64,000 bases of DNA from Jeotgalibacillus malaysiensis (GCA_000818095.1 CP009416.1:3394501-3458500); one strand, 5' to 3'. Positions 41,019 to 49,370 are shown, numbered from the stretch's first letter. Notes: a model not told the origin generated them from the letters alone. Made by a program: numbers and translations.

Positions 41019-41206
41019 TACAACTCCTGAAAGTCCAAAAGCTGCATTCGCATCAGGGGTTCAGTGGGAAATAGAGAATATTGCGATGTACGACAGATTC
41101 CTGACAATGAACATCCCAAATGACGTAAGATTCGTATTTTCACAGCTGCGCAATGCTTCTTTCAATCATTTAGCAGCATTTGAGAGAGGAGCGGCAAGAG
41201 AATAAG
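41017..41206 (+). pseudogene. 3' remnant of a DUF2202/ferritin-like gene
   Basis: The + frame ending at TAA 41206 reads VQWEIENIAMYDRFL, DVRFVFSQLRNAS and FNHLAAFERGAA. This matches the C-terminal helix-loop-helix of DUF2202 ferritin-like proteins (two-helix pattern with conserved NHL-AF-R). No start or upstream half exists; the sequence is replaced at ~41017 by the oppositely oriented Ig-like gene piece. Confidence 0.6.
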
Positions 41207-41361
41207 TTTATTAAATGAACATATAACCTTATTTTAACAACTAATTAAAATATATAATTTTACTTAAAACCCCACCTCCTTCCTGCTCATAAAAAAACCC
41301 GGCATATACACCATGAATCTGAACATAATAACTTTATCTAATTTATTCTGGGAGGATTCAA

Positions 41362-42588
41362 ATGAAACGTCAAACCGGTACCTACTTTTGGCCAACCACT
41401 TTCCCTGATGCACCGTCTTATCCATCTTTAGAAACAAATCTGTCCTGTGATGTGTTGATTATTGGAGCAGGGAGTTCCGGTGCGCAGTGTGCTCATTATC
41501 TGTCAGGTCATGATCTGGACGTTGTGGTGATCGAAAAATCAACAGTCGCAAGCGGAAGCACTGTGACAAATACAGCGATTCTGCAGTATTCAGGTGAAAA
41601 GATGTTCACCAGTTTAGTAAATACATTTGAAGAGGATTATATTGCAAGGCACTTGGGACTGCTGAAAGAAGCGATTGATGAGATTGAAGCAGCCTCTAAA
41701 AACAGTTCAATCGACTGCGAATTTACCAGAAGAGATACATTATATTCTGCCAGCTGTCCTGAAGACGTGGATCAGCTGAAGAAAGAATGTGAGTATCTAA
41801 AGCAGCACGATTGTGAAGTCGACTTTTTAAAAAGAGATGAGATTGAAGCGAAGTATCCATTTAGCAGGGAGGCAGCGATTTATTCCTATAACGATGGTGA
41901 AATAAACCCATTCAGGTATACACATGCGCTATTTGAAGAGGCCGTCGCACAAGGTGTGCGTGTATACGAAGGGACTGAAATGAATGGTCAGCACTTTGAT
42001 CGGGCGCGCAGGACAACGATTGTGACAACAAAGAACGGCTACGCGATAGAAGCACGTCACGTGATTTTTGCGACAGGATATGAGGGCATGGATATTAAAA
42101 AAGAAAAGAAAGCTTCTTTTGCAAGTACATTTACTGTGACGACCAATCCGGTTGAGGATCTGTCTGCATGGTACAACCGGACCATTCTCTGGGAAACCGC
42201 CCGGCCTTATTTATATGTAAGGACAACAAAAGATAATCGGGTCATTATTGGGGGACTTGACGAGAACACAGATGAAGAAAGAGACAGAAATAGTAAATTA
42301 ACTCATAAAAAATTTCAGCTGATTGAAGAATTTAATCAGCTGTTTCCAACTATAAAAGTTGAACCTGCGTTTTTTTTGGCTTCCTCCTACGGCGGGATTG
42401 TAGACGGTGTGCCGGTTGTCGGGAAATATGAGGAATTCCCGGGCTGCTATTATGTGTTTGCGTTTGGTGATAATGGGATGGTGTATGGGCAGGCACTGGC
42501 AAAGCTCGTTGCAGAAGAGATTGTCAATGGAATCAGTGCGGATCTCGCGATGTACTTACAGGAGCGTCCTTTGTTGAAGAAGGTATAA
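41362..42588 (+). CDS. FAD-dependent oxidoreductase (DAO/glycine oxidase-like)
   Basis: The 408-residue protein has an N-terminal dinucleotide-binding motif (DVLIIGAGSSGAQCAHYLSG, residues ~30-49). It is followed by IEKSTVASGSTVTNTAILQY and a C-terminal FAD-binding patch (GIVDGVPVVGK, FAFGDNGMVYGQALAKLV). It belongs to the D-amino acid oxidase-type family, which includes gamma-glutamylputrescine and sarcosine oxidases. The substrate cannot be predicted. GGGAGG precedes ATG 41362 and a strong terminator follows. It is not related in sequence pattern to thiO at 48023 beyond the common fold. Confidence 0.85.
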   Translation: MKRQTGTYFWPTTFPDAPSYPSLETNLSCDVLIIGAGSSGAQCAHYLSGHDLDVVVIEKSTVASGSTVTNTAILQYSGEKMFTSLVNTFEEDYIARHLGLLKEAIDEIEAASKNSSIDCEFTRRDTLYSASCPEDVDQLKKECEYLKQHDCEVDFLKRDEIEAKYPFSREAAIYSYNDGEINPFRYTHALFEEAVAQGVRVYEGTEMNGQHFDRARRTTIVTTKNGYAIEARHVIFATGYEGMDIKKEKKASFASTFTVTTNPVEDLSAWYNRTILWETARPYLYVRTTKDNRVIIGGLDENTDEERDRNSKLTHKKFQLIEEFNQLFPTIKVEPAFFLASSYGGIVDGVPVVGKYEEFPGCYYVFAFGDNGMVYGQALAKLVAEEIVNGISADLAMYLQERPLLKKV

Positions 42589-42622
42589 AAAGAAGGCTGG
42601 AATACACCCAGCCTTCTTTTTT
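42587..42622. terminator. Bidirectional terminator
   Basis: AAGAAGGCTGG and CCAGCCTTCTT form a stem followed by TTTTTT. It separates the convergent oxidoreductase gene and the oxidase operon. Confidence 0.9.
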
Positions 42623-42704
42623 AATCTTCATCTGTTGTTAATTCTACATACATACCCGTCGTTAAAATGATGACCAGAAAAAAGAAGATTAATGATAATA
42701 CCAT
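42621..42704 (-). CDS. Possible 27-residue membrane peptide of the oxidase operon
   Basis: ATG 42704 with TAGGAG nine bases upstream encodes MVLSLIFFFLVIILTTGMYVELTTDED. This is a single hydrophobic helix with an acidic tail, starting 13 bp after the subunit I stop. Small single-helix subunits are common in terminal oxidases, so it may be an accessory subunit. It is too short for a family match. Confidence 0.5.
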   Translation of the reverse strand: MVLSLIFFFLVIILTTGMYVELTTDED

Positions 42705-42716
42705 TTCACTCAACTC

Positions 42717-44369
42717 CTACCATGTGATAAATCCACGTGAGCCTGGTGGTGCGTGCTGGATCATTTGGGCGATCGGGATCGCATAGGCAATGATGATGAG
42801 TAAGAATGCGATACCAATCCATAGCCACCAGTTCTCCAGTATTTTCGGTGTTGCCCGCTTGTCACTTTCAGCGAGCGGAAACTCAACAAATTCGTGTGGC
42901 TCAACAGCTTTTGGTGAAACAAATGCGCTCATGATCACGATATAGAGCAGCAGCATAGCAGACAGGAACAGAATGCTTCCGCCGACCGCCATTGTGACGT
43001 GGTTTGTCAGGATGCCATCAAACCATTCCAGCGCGGATTCGTGGCCGTTGTAACCTGAATACGCTGTACGGCGAGGCGCGCCGAGCAGTCCGAGAATATG
43101 CTGTGCCGTACTCATTAACAGCATGCCGACTGACCATAAGCCGATCTGGATAAAGCCTAACTTCTTCATCGTGTTCGAGAATTTTCTGCCTGTCAGATAA
43201 GGAATTAACCAGTATGTCAGCCCCATAAATGTCATCGCAACAGGCGTTCCGACAGTAATATGAAAGTGTCCGACGATCCAGAGCGTATTGTGCACGATTT
43301 CATTCAGCTGGAAGCTTGCGTTAATAATTCCGCCGGCGCCTCCAGGAATGAAGAAGGCCATGGCGATGAAAATGGATGTGAACCGCAGATCTTTCCACGG
43401 CAGCTTTGTGAACCATCCGAATAATCCTTTCCCGCCATTCTTCCGTCCTGCCCGCTCAAAGTTGGCAAACATCGAGAATGCAGTCATGAGAGATGGAAGT
43501 ATAACCATGAACGTTAACACAACCTGCAGGAACTTCCAGAAGTCTGAGATGCCGGGCTCCATTAACTGATGGTGGAAGCCGACAGGAATGGAGAACAGGA
43601 TAAACAGGATAAATGCAAGACGCGCAAGTGAATCACTGAATACCGGTACGCCGAGAATTTTCGGCACGACTGTATACCATGCCATATAAGCCGGCAACAG
43701 CCAGAAATACACAAGTGGATGACCGAAATACCAAAACAGCGTACGACTTAATTCGACATTAATCGTGTCCACCCAGCCGAATGCCCACGGAATGTACTGG
43801 AATAAGACCGTTGCAACGACACCGAGGCAGGCAATCACCCATAATACAATCGTCGTCACTGTCATAAATGCAAACAGCGGACTGAGCTCACCACGGTTTA
43901 CTTTTCTCCATTTCATATAGTGGCCAACAAGGGCAAATCCCATGATCCAGGACCCTATGACAAATAACGCAAGACCCACGTAATACCACGGATTAGCCAT
44001 CAATGGCGCATAAAATGTGTAAAGAACAGATGCTTCCCCAATCACAATCATCACTGTCGCAAGAATCGTACCTGCGAGCATAACCAGGAATCCGATCCAG
44101 TTCCAGAGCAATACTTTTGGACCGAATGCGCCAATGCTTTTACTCATGCCTGAAATAAAAAATGCAAAAATAAAGAATGTCGTAAAAATAAGTGCAAGTA
44201 ATACGCCGTGTGCCGTTAAAATCTGATAGTAATCCAGCCATGCCGGGAGCTCCAGTGCGTCGTTACGGATAAATACCTGCAGCAGTCCGGCAAGCGTTCC
44301 AATTAAAAATGCGGTATACGCGACACCCATATTCCAAAGCGCTAATTTACGTTCTCCAGCTGGTAACAT
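42717..44369 (-). CDS. cbaA: Cytochrome ba3-type oxidase subunit I
   Basis: The 550-residue, ~13-helix haem-copper oxidase reduces O2 to water and pumps protons in the cytoplasmic membrane. Seen are ILTAHGVLLALIFTTFF (low-spin haem His), the CuB/Tyr region FWYFGHPLVYFWLLPAYM, GFHHQLMEP (two CuB histidines) and HNTLWIVGHFHITVGT (haem ligands). The absence of the D-channel Glu motif and the sequence style place it in the B (ba3/bo3) family. The start overlaps the subunit II stop (TAATG). Subunits II and IIa precede it in the same operon. Confidence 0.94.
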   Translation of the reverse strand: MLPAGERKLALWNMGVAYTAFLIGTLAGLLQVFIRNDALELPAWLDYYQILTAHGVLLALIFTTFFIFAFFISGMSKSIGAFGPKVLLWNWIGFLVMLAGTILATVMIVIGEASVLYTFYAPLMANPWYYVGLALFVIGSWIMGFALVGHYMKWRKVNRGELSPLFAFMTVTTIVLWVIACLGVVATVLFQYIPWAFGWVDTINVELSRTLFWYFGHPLVYFWLLPAYMAWYTVVPKILGVPVFSDSLARLAFILFILFSIPVGFHHQLMEPGISDFWKFLQVVLTFMVILPSLMTAFSMFANFERAGRKNGGKGLFGWFTKLPWKDLRFTSIFIAMAFFIPGGAGGIINASFQLNEIVHNTLWIVGHFHITVGTPVAMTFMGLTYWLIPYLTGRKFSNTMKKLGFIQIGLWSVGMLLMSTAQHILGLLGAPRRTAYSGYNGHESALEWFDGILTNHVTMAVGGSILFLSAMLLLYIVIMSAFVSPKAVEPHEFVEFPLAESDKRATPKILENWWLWIGIAFLLIIIAYAIPIAQMIQHAPPGSRGFITW

Positions 44370-44842
44370 TATTCAGTCACCTCAATTTCTGTGTACATAA
44401 AATGATGACCTGTTCCGCAGTATTCATTACAGATGATCAGATATGTCCCCGGTTCTTTGAATGTATATGCTTTTGTCGTCACCTGACCGGGCACGACCAT
44501 CATATTGACGTTCGTATTATCAATCGTGAAACTGTGAACCACGTCTGTACTTGTTATTTTAAAAATGATTTCTTTGCCAACCGGCACTTCCAGCGTCTCT
44601 CCGCCATCATAGGCAAACGCACTTGCGACAATCGCTGCCTGATATGTATCATCATCCAGCTGTTTGACACCCGGTTCGTTAAAAGGAGCGGTCTCCCGTA
44701 CCTTTTCCGGATCAATCGTGTGTATGCCTCCGGCTGGCGTATGGTCATGCGCGAATGCATTGACTCCAACGATACTGAGGAAGGCAATCAGGCAGACCGT
44801 GCCGAACACGAGCCATATTTTTTCGTACTTATGAAGATGCAT
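44369..44842 (-). CDS. cbaB: Cytochrome ba3-type oxidase subunit II
   Basis: This 157-residue protein has one N-terminal membrane helix (residues 9-30) and a periplasm-side cupredoxin domain with the CuA site: His in TDVVHSFTI and CNEYCGTGHHFM (two Cys, His, Met). It receives electrons from cytochrome c. The compact, one-helix form is typical of ba3 oxidases. AGGAG lies seven bases before ATG 44842. It lies between subunit IIa (44861) and subunit I. Confidence 0.94.
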   Translation of the reverse strand: MHLHKYEKIWLVFGTVCLIAFLSIVGVNAFAHDHTPAGGIHTIDPEKVRETAPFNEPGVKQLDDDTYQAAIVASAFAYDGGETLEVPVGKEIIFKITSTDVVHSFTIDNTNVNMMVVPGQVTTKAYTFKEPGTYLIICNEYCGTGHHFMYTEIEVTE

Positions 44843-44860
44843 GGTCATTCTCCTTTACGG

Positions 44861-44983
44861 TTATTGGGATAAATACATAAGGTAAACAGCTACCCACATT
44901 GCGACGATGACAAATCCAACAAAGAATACGCTGATCAATGTCCCTTTCAGATTTTCTTCGTTCGCCTGTTTTTTCTTAGCCAT
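44861..44983 (-). CDS. Cytochrome ba3-type oxidase subunit IIa
   Basis: The 40-residue product MAKKKQANEENLKGTL followed by one membrane helix (ISVFFVGFVIVAMWVAVYLMYL) matches the small subunit 2A of ba3 oxidases in length, basic N-terminus and ENLKGTL motif. GAGGTG precedes ATG. It is the first gene of the operon and lies 62 bp downstream of the Fnr box. Confidence 0.85.
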   Translation of the reverse strand: MAKKKQANEENLKGTLISVFFVGFVIVAMWVAVYLMYLSQ

Positions 44984-45044
44984 TTCAGTTCACCTCTCCA
45001 ACGTTCATATTGGGTTAAGCGTAAAGGAATCACGGGCTGACTAC

Positions 45045-45060
45045 TGTGATAAAAGTCACA
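45045..45060. promoter_or_regulatory. Fnr (Crp/Fnr) box upstream of the ba3 oxidase operon
   Basis: TGTGATAAAAGTCACA fits TGTGA-N6-TCACA exactly. It lies ~62 bp before the first start codon. A second, offset site-like motif (TGTGACAAAAATTTAC) begins at 45063. The Fnr gene is 0.5 kb away. Confidence 0.85.
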
Positions 45061-45151
45061 TCTGTGACAAAAATTTACTTGAAACTGAGATTCTTTCATT
45101 TTTTCGTCAAATTTCTTTAAAAGATTGAGATCAGATTTGGTGTTGTTTGCT

Positions 45152-45290
45152 TAATCGTTTCGCTGCGCTTCGGGCGGACGCTTTCCGCGGGGACGGCGGT
45201 GAGCCTCCTCAGCTTCGCTTGCGGGGTCTCACCTGTCCGTCAAATCCCGCAGGAGTCGCCGCCCTTCGCTTCGCTGCGCTAAGGTTTTGT
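45152..45290 (+). repeat. CGCTTTCCGC-type dispersed repeat, copy F2
   Basis: It contains TTAATCGTTTCGCTGCGCTT shared with F1, GGACGCTTTCCGCGGGGACG, GGTGAGCCTCCTCAGCTTCG and GCGGGGTCTCACC, then CCCGCAGGAGTCGCCGCC. GC content is far above the surrounding sequence. Confidence 0.8.
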
Positions 45291-45299
45291 TTAGTATAT

Positions 45300-45383
45300 T
45301 GTTCCACTTTGTGAATTAGATGTTTTGTTGTACTTTTTAATTTATTCATTAGCTTATTTAAAGATCATGGTTGTTTCTGCACA
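45300..45383. other. Gene-free spacer between repeat copies F2 and F3
   Basis: AT-rich sequence with no ORF or hairpin; the whole block 44984-45585 holds only the Fnr box, two repeat copies and the fnr terminator. Confidence 0.5.
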
Positions 45384-45510
45384 GCTGATGATTGCAGCGG
45401 AAGGGGGCGACTCCTGCGGCAGGAAGGGACAGGTGAGACAAAGCATGGCGAAGCCTGCTGGCTCACCGCCCGGCCGCGGAAAGCATCCCCCTTCCGCTGC
45501 AATCATCAGC
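45384..45510 (-). repeat. CGCTTTCCGC-type dispersed repeat, copy F3 (inverted)
   Basis: A perfect 24-bp inverted repeat bounds it: GCTGATGATTGCAGCGGAAG at 45384 continuing into GGGG, mirrored at 45487-45510. The core carries the same blocks as F2 on the opposite strand (GGCGACTCCTGCGG, GGTGAGAC, GGCTCACCGCC, GCGGAAAGC). Confidence 0.82.
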
Positions 45511-45550
45511 CAACTTTAATGAAGACTATTCATGAAAAAAGACAATAAAA

Positions 45551-45584
45551 AAACTACTATTCTCTGGTGTGAGAGTAGTAGTTG
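45551..45584 (-). terminator. fnr terminator
   Basis: AACTACTATTCTC and GAGAGTAGTAGTT pair with a short loop. On the minus strand it is followed by TTTTTTTA, right past the fnr stop. Confidence 0.9.
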
Positions 45585-45585
45585 G

Positions 45586-46281
45586 TTAATCAATACGACA
45601 AAGGGTGAGTGGACAGTTCTCGCATTGGATTTCGTCTTTTAGATAGGCCAGGTCGCGGATGAGGATTTTGCCGTCACAGACTGAGATGATTTCCTGTTTT
45701 TTCAGTTCGGATAGCATCCGGTTCGCTACTTCGCGAGCCATTCCGCAGAAGTTTGCTAGGTCCTGGTTGGTGAGGGAAACGTCGATTAAGAGTCCTTCTG
45801 ATTTTTGAATGCCGTAGCTATTCGATAAACGAATCAGCGTAGAGTAAAGGGCACCTTTTTTGCCGTGAAGCAGCAGGTCACGAAAACGGGTCTGTGTTTT
45901 TCGCTGGTTCAGGCACATCCACTTCATAAATGCAGCAGCGAGTTTTGGGTTTTGATTAAACTCACCCTCCAGCTCATGAATCGGATATAAATAGCACTCC
46001 ACATCCTCTTTCACCTTCGCATCGAGCATGTAAGTCGCGTCATCAGCGTACAGATACACTTCCCCAAGCAGCTGATTTTGCCCGCAGATCCGAAGCGTCA
46101 GCTCACGCCCATCAGAATTCATTTTGCTCAGCTGGACTTTGCCTTTTGTGATAAAAAACAGATGCTCAATCTTATCACTTTCACGGAACAAATAACGATC
46201 TTTAGCGAAGGTCTTTACATGATGTGGCAGTGACAGTAATTCTTTCAGGTCTTCTGGAATTGTTTCCGTTTCTGCATACAT
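45586..46281 (-). CDS. fnr: Fnr-type oxygen-responsive transcription factor
   Basis: The 231-residue Crp/Fnr protein has a cyclic-nucleotide-like sensor fold (residues ~10-120), a dimer helix and a winged helix with recognition segment QDLANFCGMAREVANRMLSELK. Its C-terminal cluster C-x2-C-x4-C (Cys220, Cys223, Cys228 in CENCPLTLC) is the Bacillus Fnr hallmark. There the [4Fe-4S] cluster binds three C-terminal Cys and an Asp. Such Fnr activates at TGTGA-N6-TCACA under oxygen limitation, and exactly such a site lies upstream of the neighbouring ba3 oxidase operon. AGGAGG precedes ATG 46281. Confidence 0.95.
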   Translation of the reverse strand: MYAETETIPEDLKELLSLPHHVKTFAKDRYLFRESDKIEHLFFITKGKVQLSKMNSDGRELTLRICGQNQLLGEVYLYADDATYMLDAKVKEDVECYLYPIHELEGEFNQNPKLAAAFMKWMCLNQRKTQTRFRDLLLHGKKGALYSTLIRLSNSYGIQKSEGLLIDVSLTNQDLANFCGMAREVANRMLSELKKQEIISVCDGKILIRDLAYLKDEIQCENCPLTLCRID

Positions 46282-46398
46282 GTGGCTCGGCCTCCTAAAG
46301 ATGTGTTATTGATACTTGTTTAAGTATAGCATAGGTGTGGTGTTTAAAGAGACAGCTTCTAGTGATTATTTCTATACAATATTTCAATCAGTTAATAT

Positions 46399-46839
46399 CT
46401 ATTCCAATACGTTCAGCGGTTTAATTAACTCGAATCCATGCTCATTAAAAAATCGGACTCTGACGTTGCCGGGTAATAAAGATTCATCGATTCCACTGGG
46501 GTGAAACATATTTCTGCCGACTACAAACTCATTATTAGGCAAGATCGTCATTTCCCCATCTGTTTCTCCATAAAATTTTGGATTTTTAGGCTCACAAGAT
46601 ATCAAATACCCTTCATAAGGAAATGCATCCCATAACTCCTCATCATCAAAAAGAATCTCTACGCAAAAATCCACAGGGCGATTGGAATGATTGAGGTATC
46701 TGACAAATACCTCAACCTCTTCTTCATGAGGCACATATTTAATATAGCTGGTCTCCTGGTCCATCTCAATTGATGGCTCACTACTGCAGGCTGTTAGAAA
46801 AATTGCGAAGAAAGTAAGGATGGTAAGGTGCTTTTTCAA
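46399..46839 (-). CDS. Predicted lipoprotein
   Basis: This 146-residue protein with a signal peptide MKKHLTILTFFAIFLTAC has a lipobox LTAC with Cys18 as the modified residue. The mature domain is beta-rich (EEVEVFVRYLNHSNRPVDFCVEI, VRVRFFNEHG) and may be immunoglobulin-like; it is not a family I recognise. The start is TTG 46839 behind AAGGAG. It is monocistronic, upstream of fnr. Confidence 0.7.
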   Translation of the reverse strand: MKKHLTILTFFAIFLTACSSEPSIEMDQETSYIKYVPHEEEVEVFVRYLNHSNRPVDFCVEILFDDEELWDAFPYEGYLISCEPKNPKFYGETDGEMTILPNNEFVVGRNMFHPSGIDESLLPGNVRVRFFNEHGFELIKPLNVLE

Positions 46840-47172
46840 ATAGACAGCTCCTTTATGTAAATGAATATTAAACCTTATTATACCATTTTATTAATATGCA
46901 AGATATGAATTACAGAGATCCCGGCTCACACTGCTGATAGCAATTATAATTTTAAGTGTATGACCCTACTTTTATTTAGACATATTATCTTATTTTTAAA
47001 AACTGGATCCAGGAAGAATAACCCCGCGTTATCATTGCAACCTTCAACTATCTTTGTCATACAAAAGTCTTGTTCCGGGAGTTTACTTTAGATAGCTGCC
47101 AATCAAATGAACTGGATAAATCCTACAGAAGATGTTACACTTTCTCTAGTGATTTAGAAAAAACTGAATATA
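46840..47172. other. AT-rich intergenic region upstream of the thiamine operon
   Basis: I see no ORF, repeat or hairpin of note. The thiamine operon promoter must lie in its last ~50 bp, before the THI-box. Confidence 0.5.
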
Positions 47173-47265
47173 AAAACACTAGGGGAGTCTTTCGGGACTG
47201 AGACGGAGAAATCCGGACCCTTCGAACCTGATCTAGTTGAAACTAGCGTAGGGAAGTGGTTGATG
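47173..47265 (+). ncRNA. TPP (THI-box) riboswitch
   Basis: The conserved THI elements are in order: CACTAGGGGAGTC, GGGACTGAGACGG, GGACCCTTCGAACCTGATCT, then AACTAGCGTAGGGAAGTGG. A terminator at 47295-47325 and the thiazole synthesis operon follow. Thiamine pyrophosphate should turn the operon off. Confidence 0.97.
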
Positions 47266-47294
47266 TATGTTATATACGTTCGAAAATATAACCA

Positions 47295-47325
47295 AAACCA
47301 CTCCATCGCTGGAGTGGTTTTTTTG
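47295..47325 (+). terminator. TPP riboswitch terminator
   Basis: AAACCACTCCA and TGGAGTGGTTT pair around TCGC (perfect 11-bp stem), followed by TTTTT. This is the expression platform for the THI-box. Confidence 0.95.
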
Positions 47326-47383
47326 TTGTCACAGGAGATTTTTTCAGGAAAAGTCTTACGTGTAAGGGAAGGGAGGCGGCATA

Positions 47384-48001
47384 TTGAAACCCGGAAAGTT
47401 GCATTTGATCTCGACAGGAACACAAACACCTGAACAATTGGCAGATACAATTGAGCGCATTCATCCCGAAATCGATTTTATCCACCTTCGTGAAAAAGCC
47501 AAAACAGCAAAAGAAGTATATGAAATAGTTGAGCTATTAATCAATAAGGGAGTCCCTTCCTCAAAAATAATCATTAATGACCGGGCGGATGTTGCCTGCA
47601 CTACAAATGTGCGAGGCGTTCACTTAGCTTTTCATTCGCTGCCTGTTGAGATCGTAAAACAAACATTTAAAAACCTGACAGTTGGCTGTTCAGTTCATTC
47701 CCTTGAGGAAGCTCAAATTGCTGAGCAGCAAGGGGCTGATTATGTCATCTTTGGGCATATTTATTCAACTCAATCCAAACCGGGATTAATTCCGAAAGGG
47801 TTAGAGCAGCTAAACTTCATATCTCAATCAATTTCTATTCCAGTCATAGCAGTTGGTGGAATTAAACCGACAAACAGTTCAGATGTAATCAGAGCTGGAG
47901 CGCAGGGAATCGCTGTCATGTCAGGGATACTGGAAGCAAAAAACCCTTTGAAAGCGGTACAGCAATATCGATCCTATTTATCTGAATCATATGATGCTTG
48001 A
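47384..48001 (+). CDS. tenI: Thiazole tautomerase TenI (ThiE-like fold)
   Basis: TenI isomerises the thiazole carboxylate phosphate made by ThiG. The 205-residue TIM barrel has IINDRADVA, GVHL and IFGHIYSTQSKPGL with the catalytic-type His125, then AVGGI and the phosphate-binding GAQGIAVMSGI. ThiE has the same fold; the GHIYST motif and position next to thiO-thiS-thiG favour TenI. The start is TTG 47384 behind GGAGG. It is the first gene behind the THI-box. Confidence 0.85.
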   Translation: MKPGKLHLISTGTQTPEQLADTIERIHPEIDFIHLREKAKTAKEVYEIVELLINKGVPSSKIIINDRADVACTTNVRGVHLAFHSLPVEIVKQTFKNLTVGCSVHSLEEAQIAEQQGADYVIFGHIYSTQSKPGLIPKGLEQLNFISQSISIPVIAVGGIKPTNSSDVIRAGAQGIAVMSGILEAKNPLKAVQQYRSYLSESYDA

Positions 48002-48022
48002 AATCATGAAGGGGAGAGTTAC

Positions 48023-49159
48023 ATGAATAAAACGTATGATGCCATAGTCGTTGGCGGAGGAGTCATCGGTGGCGCAATAGCGTTTAACCTGTCGAAAAGA
48101 GGAATGAAGGTTTTGCTGCTGGAAAAAGATCGGCTTGCAGGCAAAGCTTCCGGAGCGGCAGCCGGAATGCTTGGCGCTCAGGCCGAGTTAGATGGAGAGA
48201 GTCCGCTTTTTCAATTAGCGAGAACGAGCAGAGCGTTATTTGGCGACCTGGCAGATGAGCTGATGGTGGCCAGCGGCGTTGATATTGAGCTTGTAGAAAA
48301 AGGCATGCTGAGAGTTGCCTTAACTGAGCGGGATCAGCAGGAACATCAGACGATCATTGAAGCTCATACACAGAACGGAGAAACAGCAGAGCTGCTTACT
48401 GGTGAAGAAGCGAGAAAAAGAGAGCCGACGTTGTCAGATGAGGTCACTGGCGCCATGTACCTTGAAAAAGACGGCCAGGTATCAGCACCTCAACTGGCAT
48501 TAGGTTTCCTAAAGTCTGCTTCAGCACTCGGGTGTGTGATAAAGGAAGATTTGGAGGTTCACTCCCTGCGTTTCTCTAACGGAAAAGTGACAGGGGTTAC
48601 TACAAATGAGGGTGATTTTATGAGCAGTCATGTTGTCGTAACAGGAGGCGTGTGGAGTGAGAAACTGATATCTGAGACAGGCTTACAGCTCAATATGTAT
48701 CCAGTGAAAGGTGAATGTTTTTCCGTGCGGACAGAGGCTCCTTTATTAACAAGCACCATTTTCACGCCGGGCTGCTATCTTGTCCCTAAAAAAGACGGAA
48801 GAATCATTGTAGGGGCAACAGTTGTACCAAATACGTTTAACCAGCAAGTCACCCTGGAAGGAATTTTTTCATTAATGGCACATGCACAAAAGCTGGTGCC
48901 TTCCATCCTGCAGGGTGAGTGGGAAAAAGCCTGGACTGGCATCCGCCCGCAAACTGCTGACGGTCTGCCTTATTTAGATGAACATCCCGATTACAAAGGA
49001 TTGTTCATTGCGACAGGTCATTTTAGAAATGGCATATTACTGTCGCCGATTACCGGAGAAATCATGGCGGACCTTATTGAGGGAAAATCGCCTGCAGTCG
49101 ATCTATCCTCTTTTCGTCTGAACCGGCTGAACCGGAAAACCAATCCAATTGCGAGGTGA
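48023..49159 (+). CDS. thiO: Glycine oxidase ThiO
   Basis: ThiO oxidises glycine to the imine (iminoacetate) used for thiazole formation. The 378-residue FAD enzyme begins YDAIVVGGGVIGGAIAFNLSKRG. It contains SGAAAGMLGAQAELDGESP and a C-terminal patch EKAWTGIRPQTADGLPYLDE...ATGHFRNGILLSP, with the glycine-oxidase signature GHFRNG. It is 22 bp after tenI and its stop overlaps the thiS start region. AAGGGGAG precedes ATG. Confidence 0.95.
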   Translation: MNKTYDAIVVGGGVIGGAIAFNLSKRGMKVLLLEKDRLAGKASGAAAGMLGAQAELDGESPLFQLARTSRALFGDLADELMVASGVDIELVEKGMLRVALTERDQQEHQTIIEAHTQNGETAELLTGEEARKREPTLSDEVTGAMYLEKDGQVSAPQLALGFLKSASALGCVIKEDLEVHSLRFSNGKVTGVTTNEGDFMSSHVVVTGGVWSEKLISETGLQLNMYPVKGECFSVRTEAPLLTSTIFTPGCYLVPKKDGRIIVGATVVPNTFNQQVTLEGIFSLMAHAQKLVPSILQGEWEKAWTGIRPQTADGLPYLDEHPDYKGLFIATGHFRNGILLSPITGEIMADLIEGKSPAVDLSSFRLNRLNRKTNPIAR

Positions 49160-49164
49160 AGAAA

Positions 49165-49368
49165 ATGAGATTGACGATCAACGGAGATCAGGTAGAGGTA
49201 CCTGATACAGTGAAAACGATCGCTGAACTGCTTCAGCATTTTGACTTGCAGCATAAAGTAGTCATTGTCGAAAAAAATGCAGAAATCATGGATAAAGCGG
49301 AACATACAGAAGCGCTCATTTTCGATCAGGACAAAATTGAGTTAGTACATTTTGTAGGAGGCGGATAA
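49165..49368 (+). CDS. thiS: Sulfur carrier protein ThiS
   Basis: This 67-residue ubiquitin-like protein starts [16 protein letters not shown] and ends in VGGG. The terminal Gly-Gly is adenylated by ThiF and thiocarboxylated, and ThiG uses the sulfur. ATG 49165 fits the AGGTGAA site; a GTG three codons upstream is less likely. It ends two bases before thiG. Confidence 0.95.
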   Translation: MRLTINGDQVEVPDTVKTIAELLQHFDLQHKVVIVEKNAEIMDKAEHTEALIFDQDKIELVHFVGGG

Positions 49369-49370
49369 GC

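Noticed and set aside
45325-45519. ORF of 64 codons upstream of fnr
   Set aside because: Encoded mostly by repeat F3; no ribosome binding site.
47154-47450. Minus-strand ORF over the TPP riboswitch
   Set aside because: Antisense to a clear THI-box and to tenI; no support for translation.
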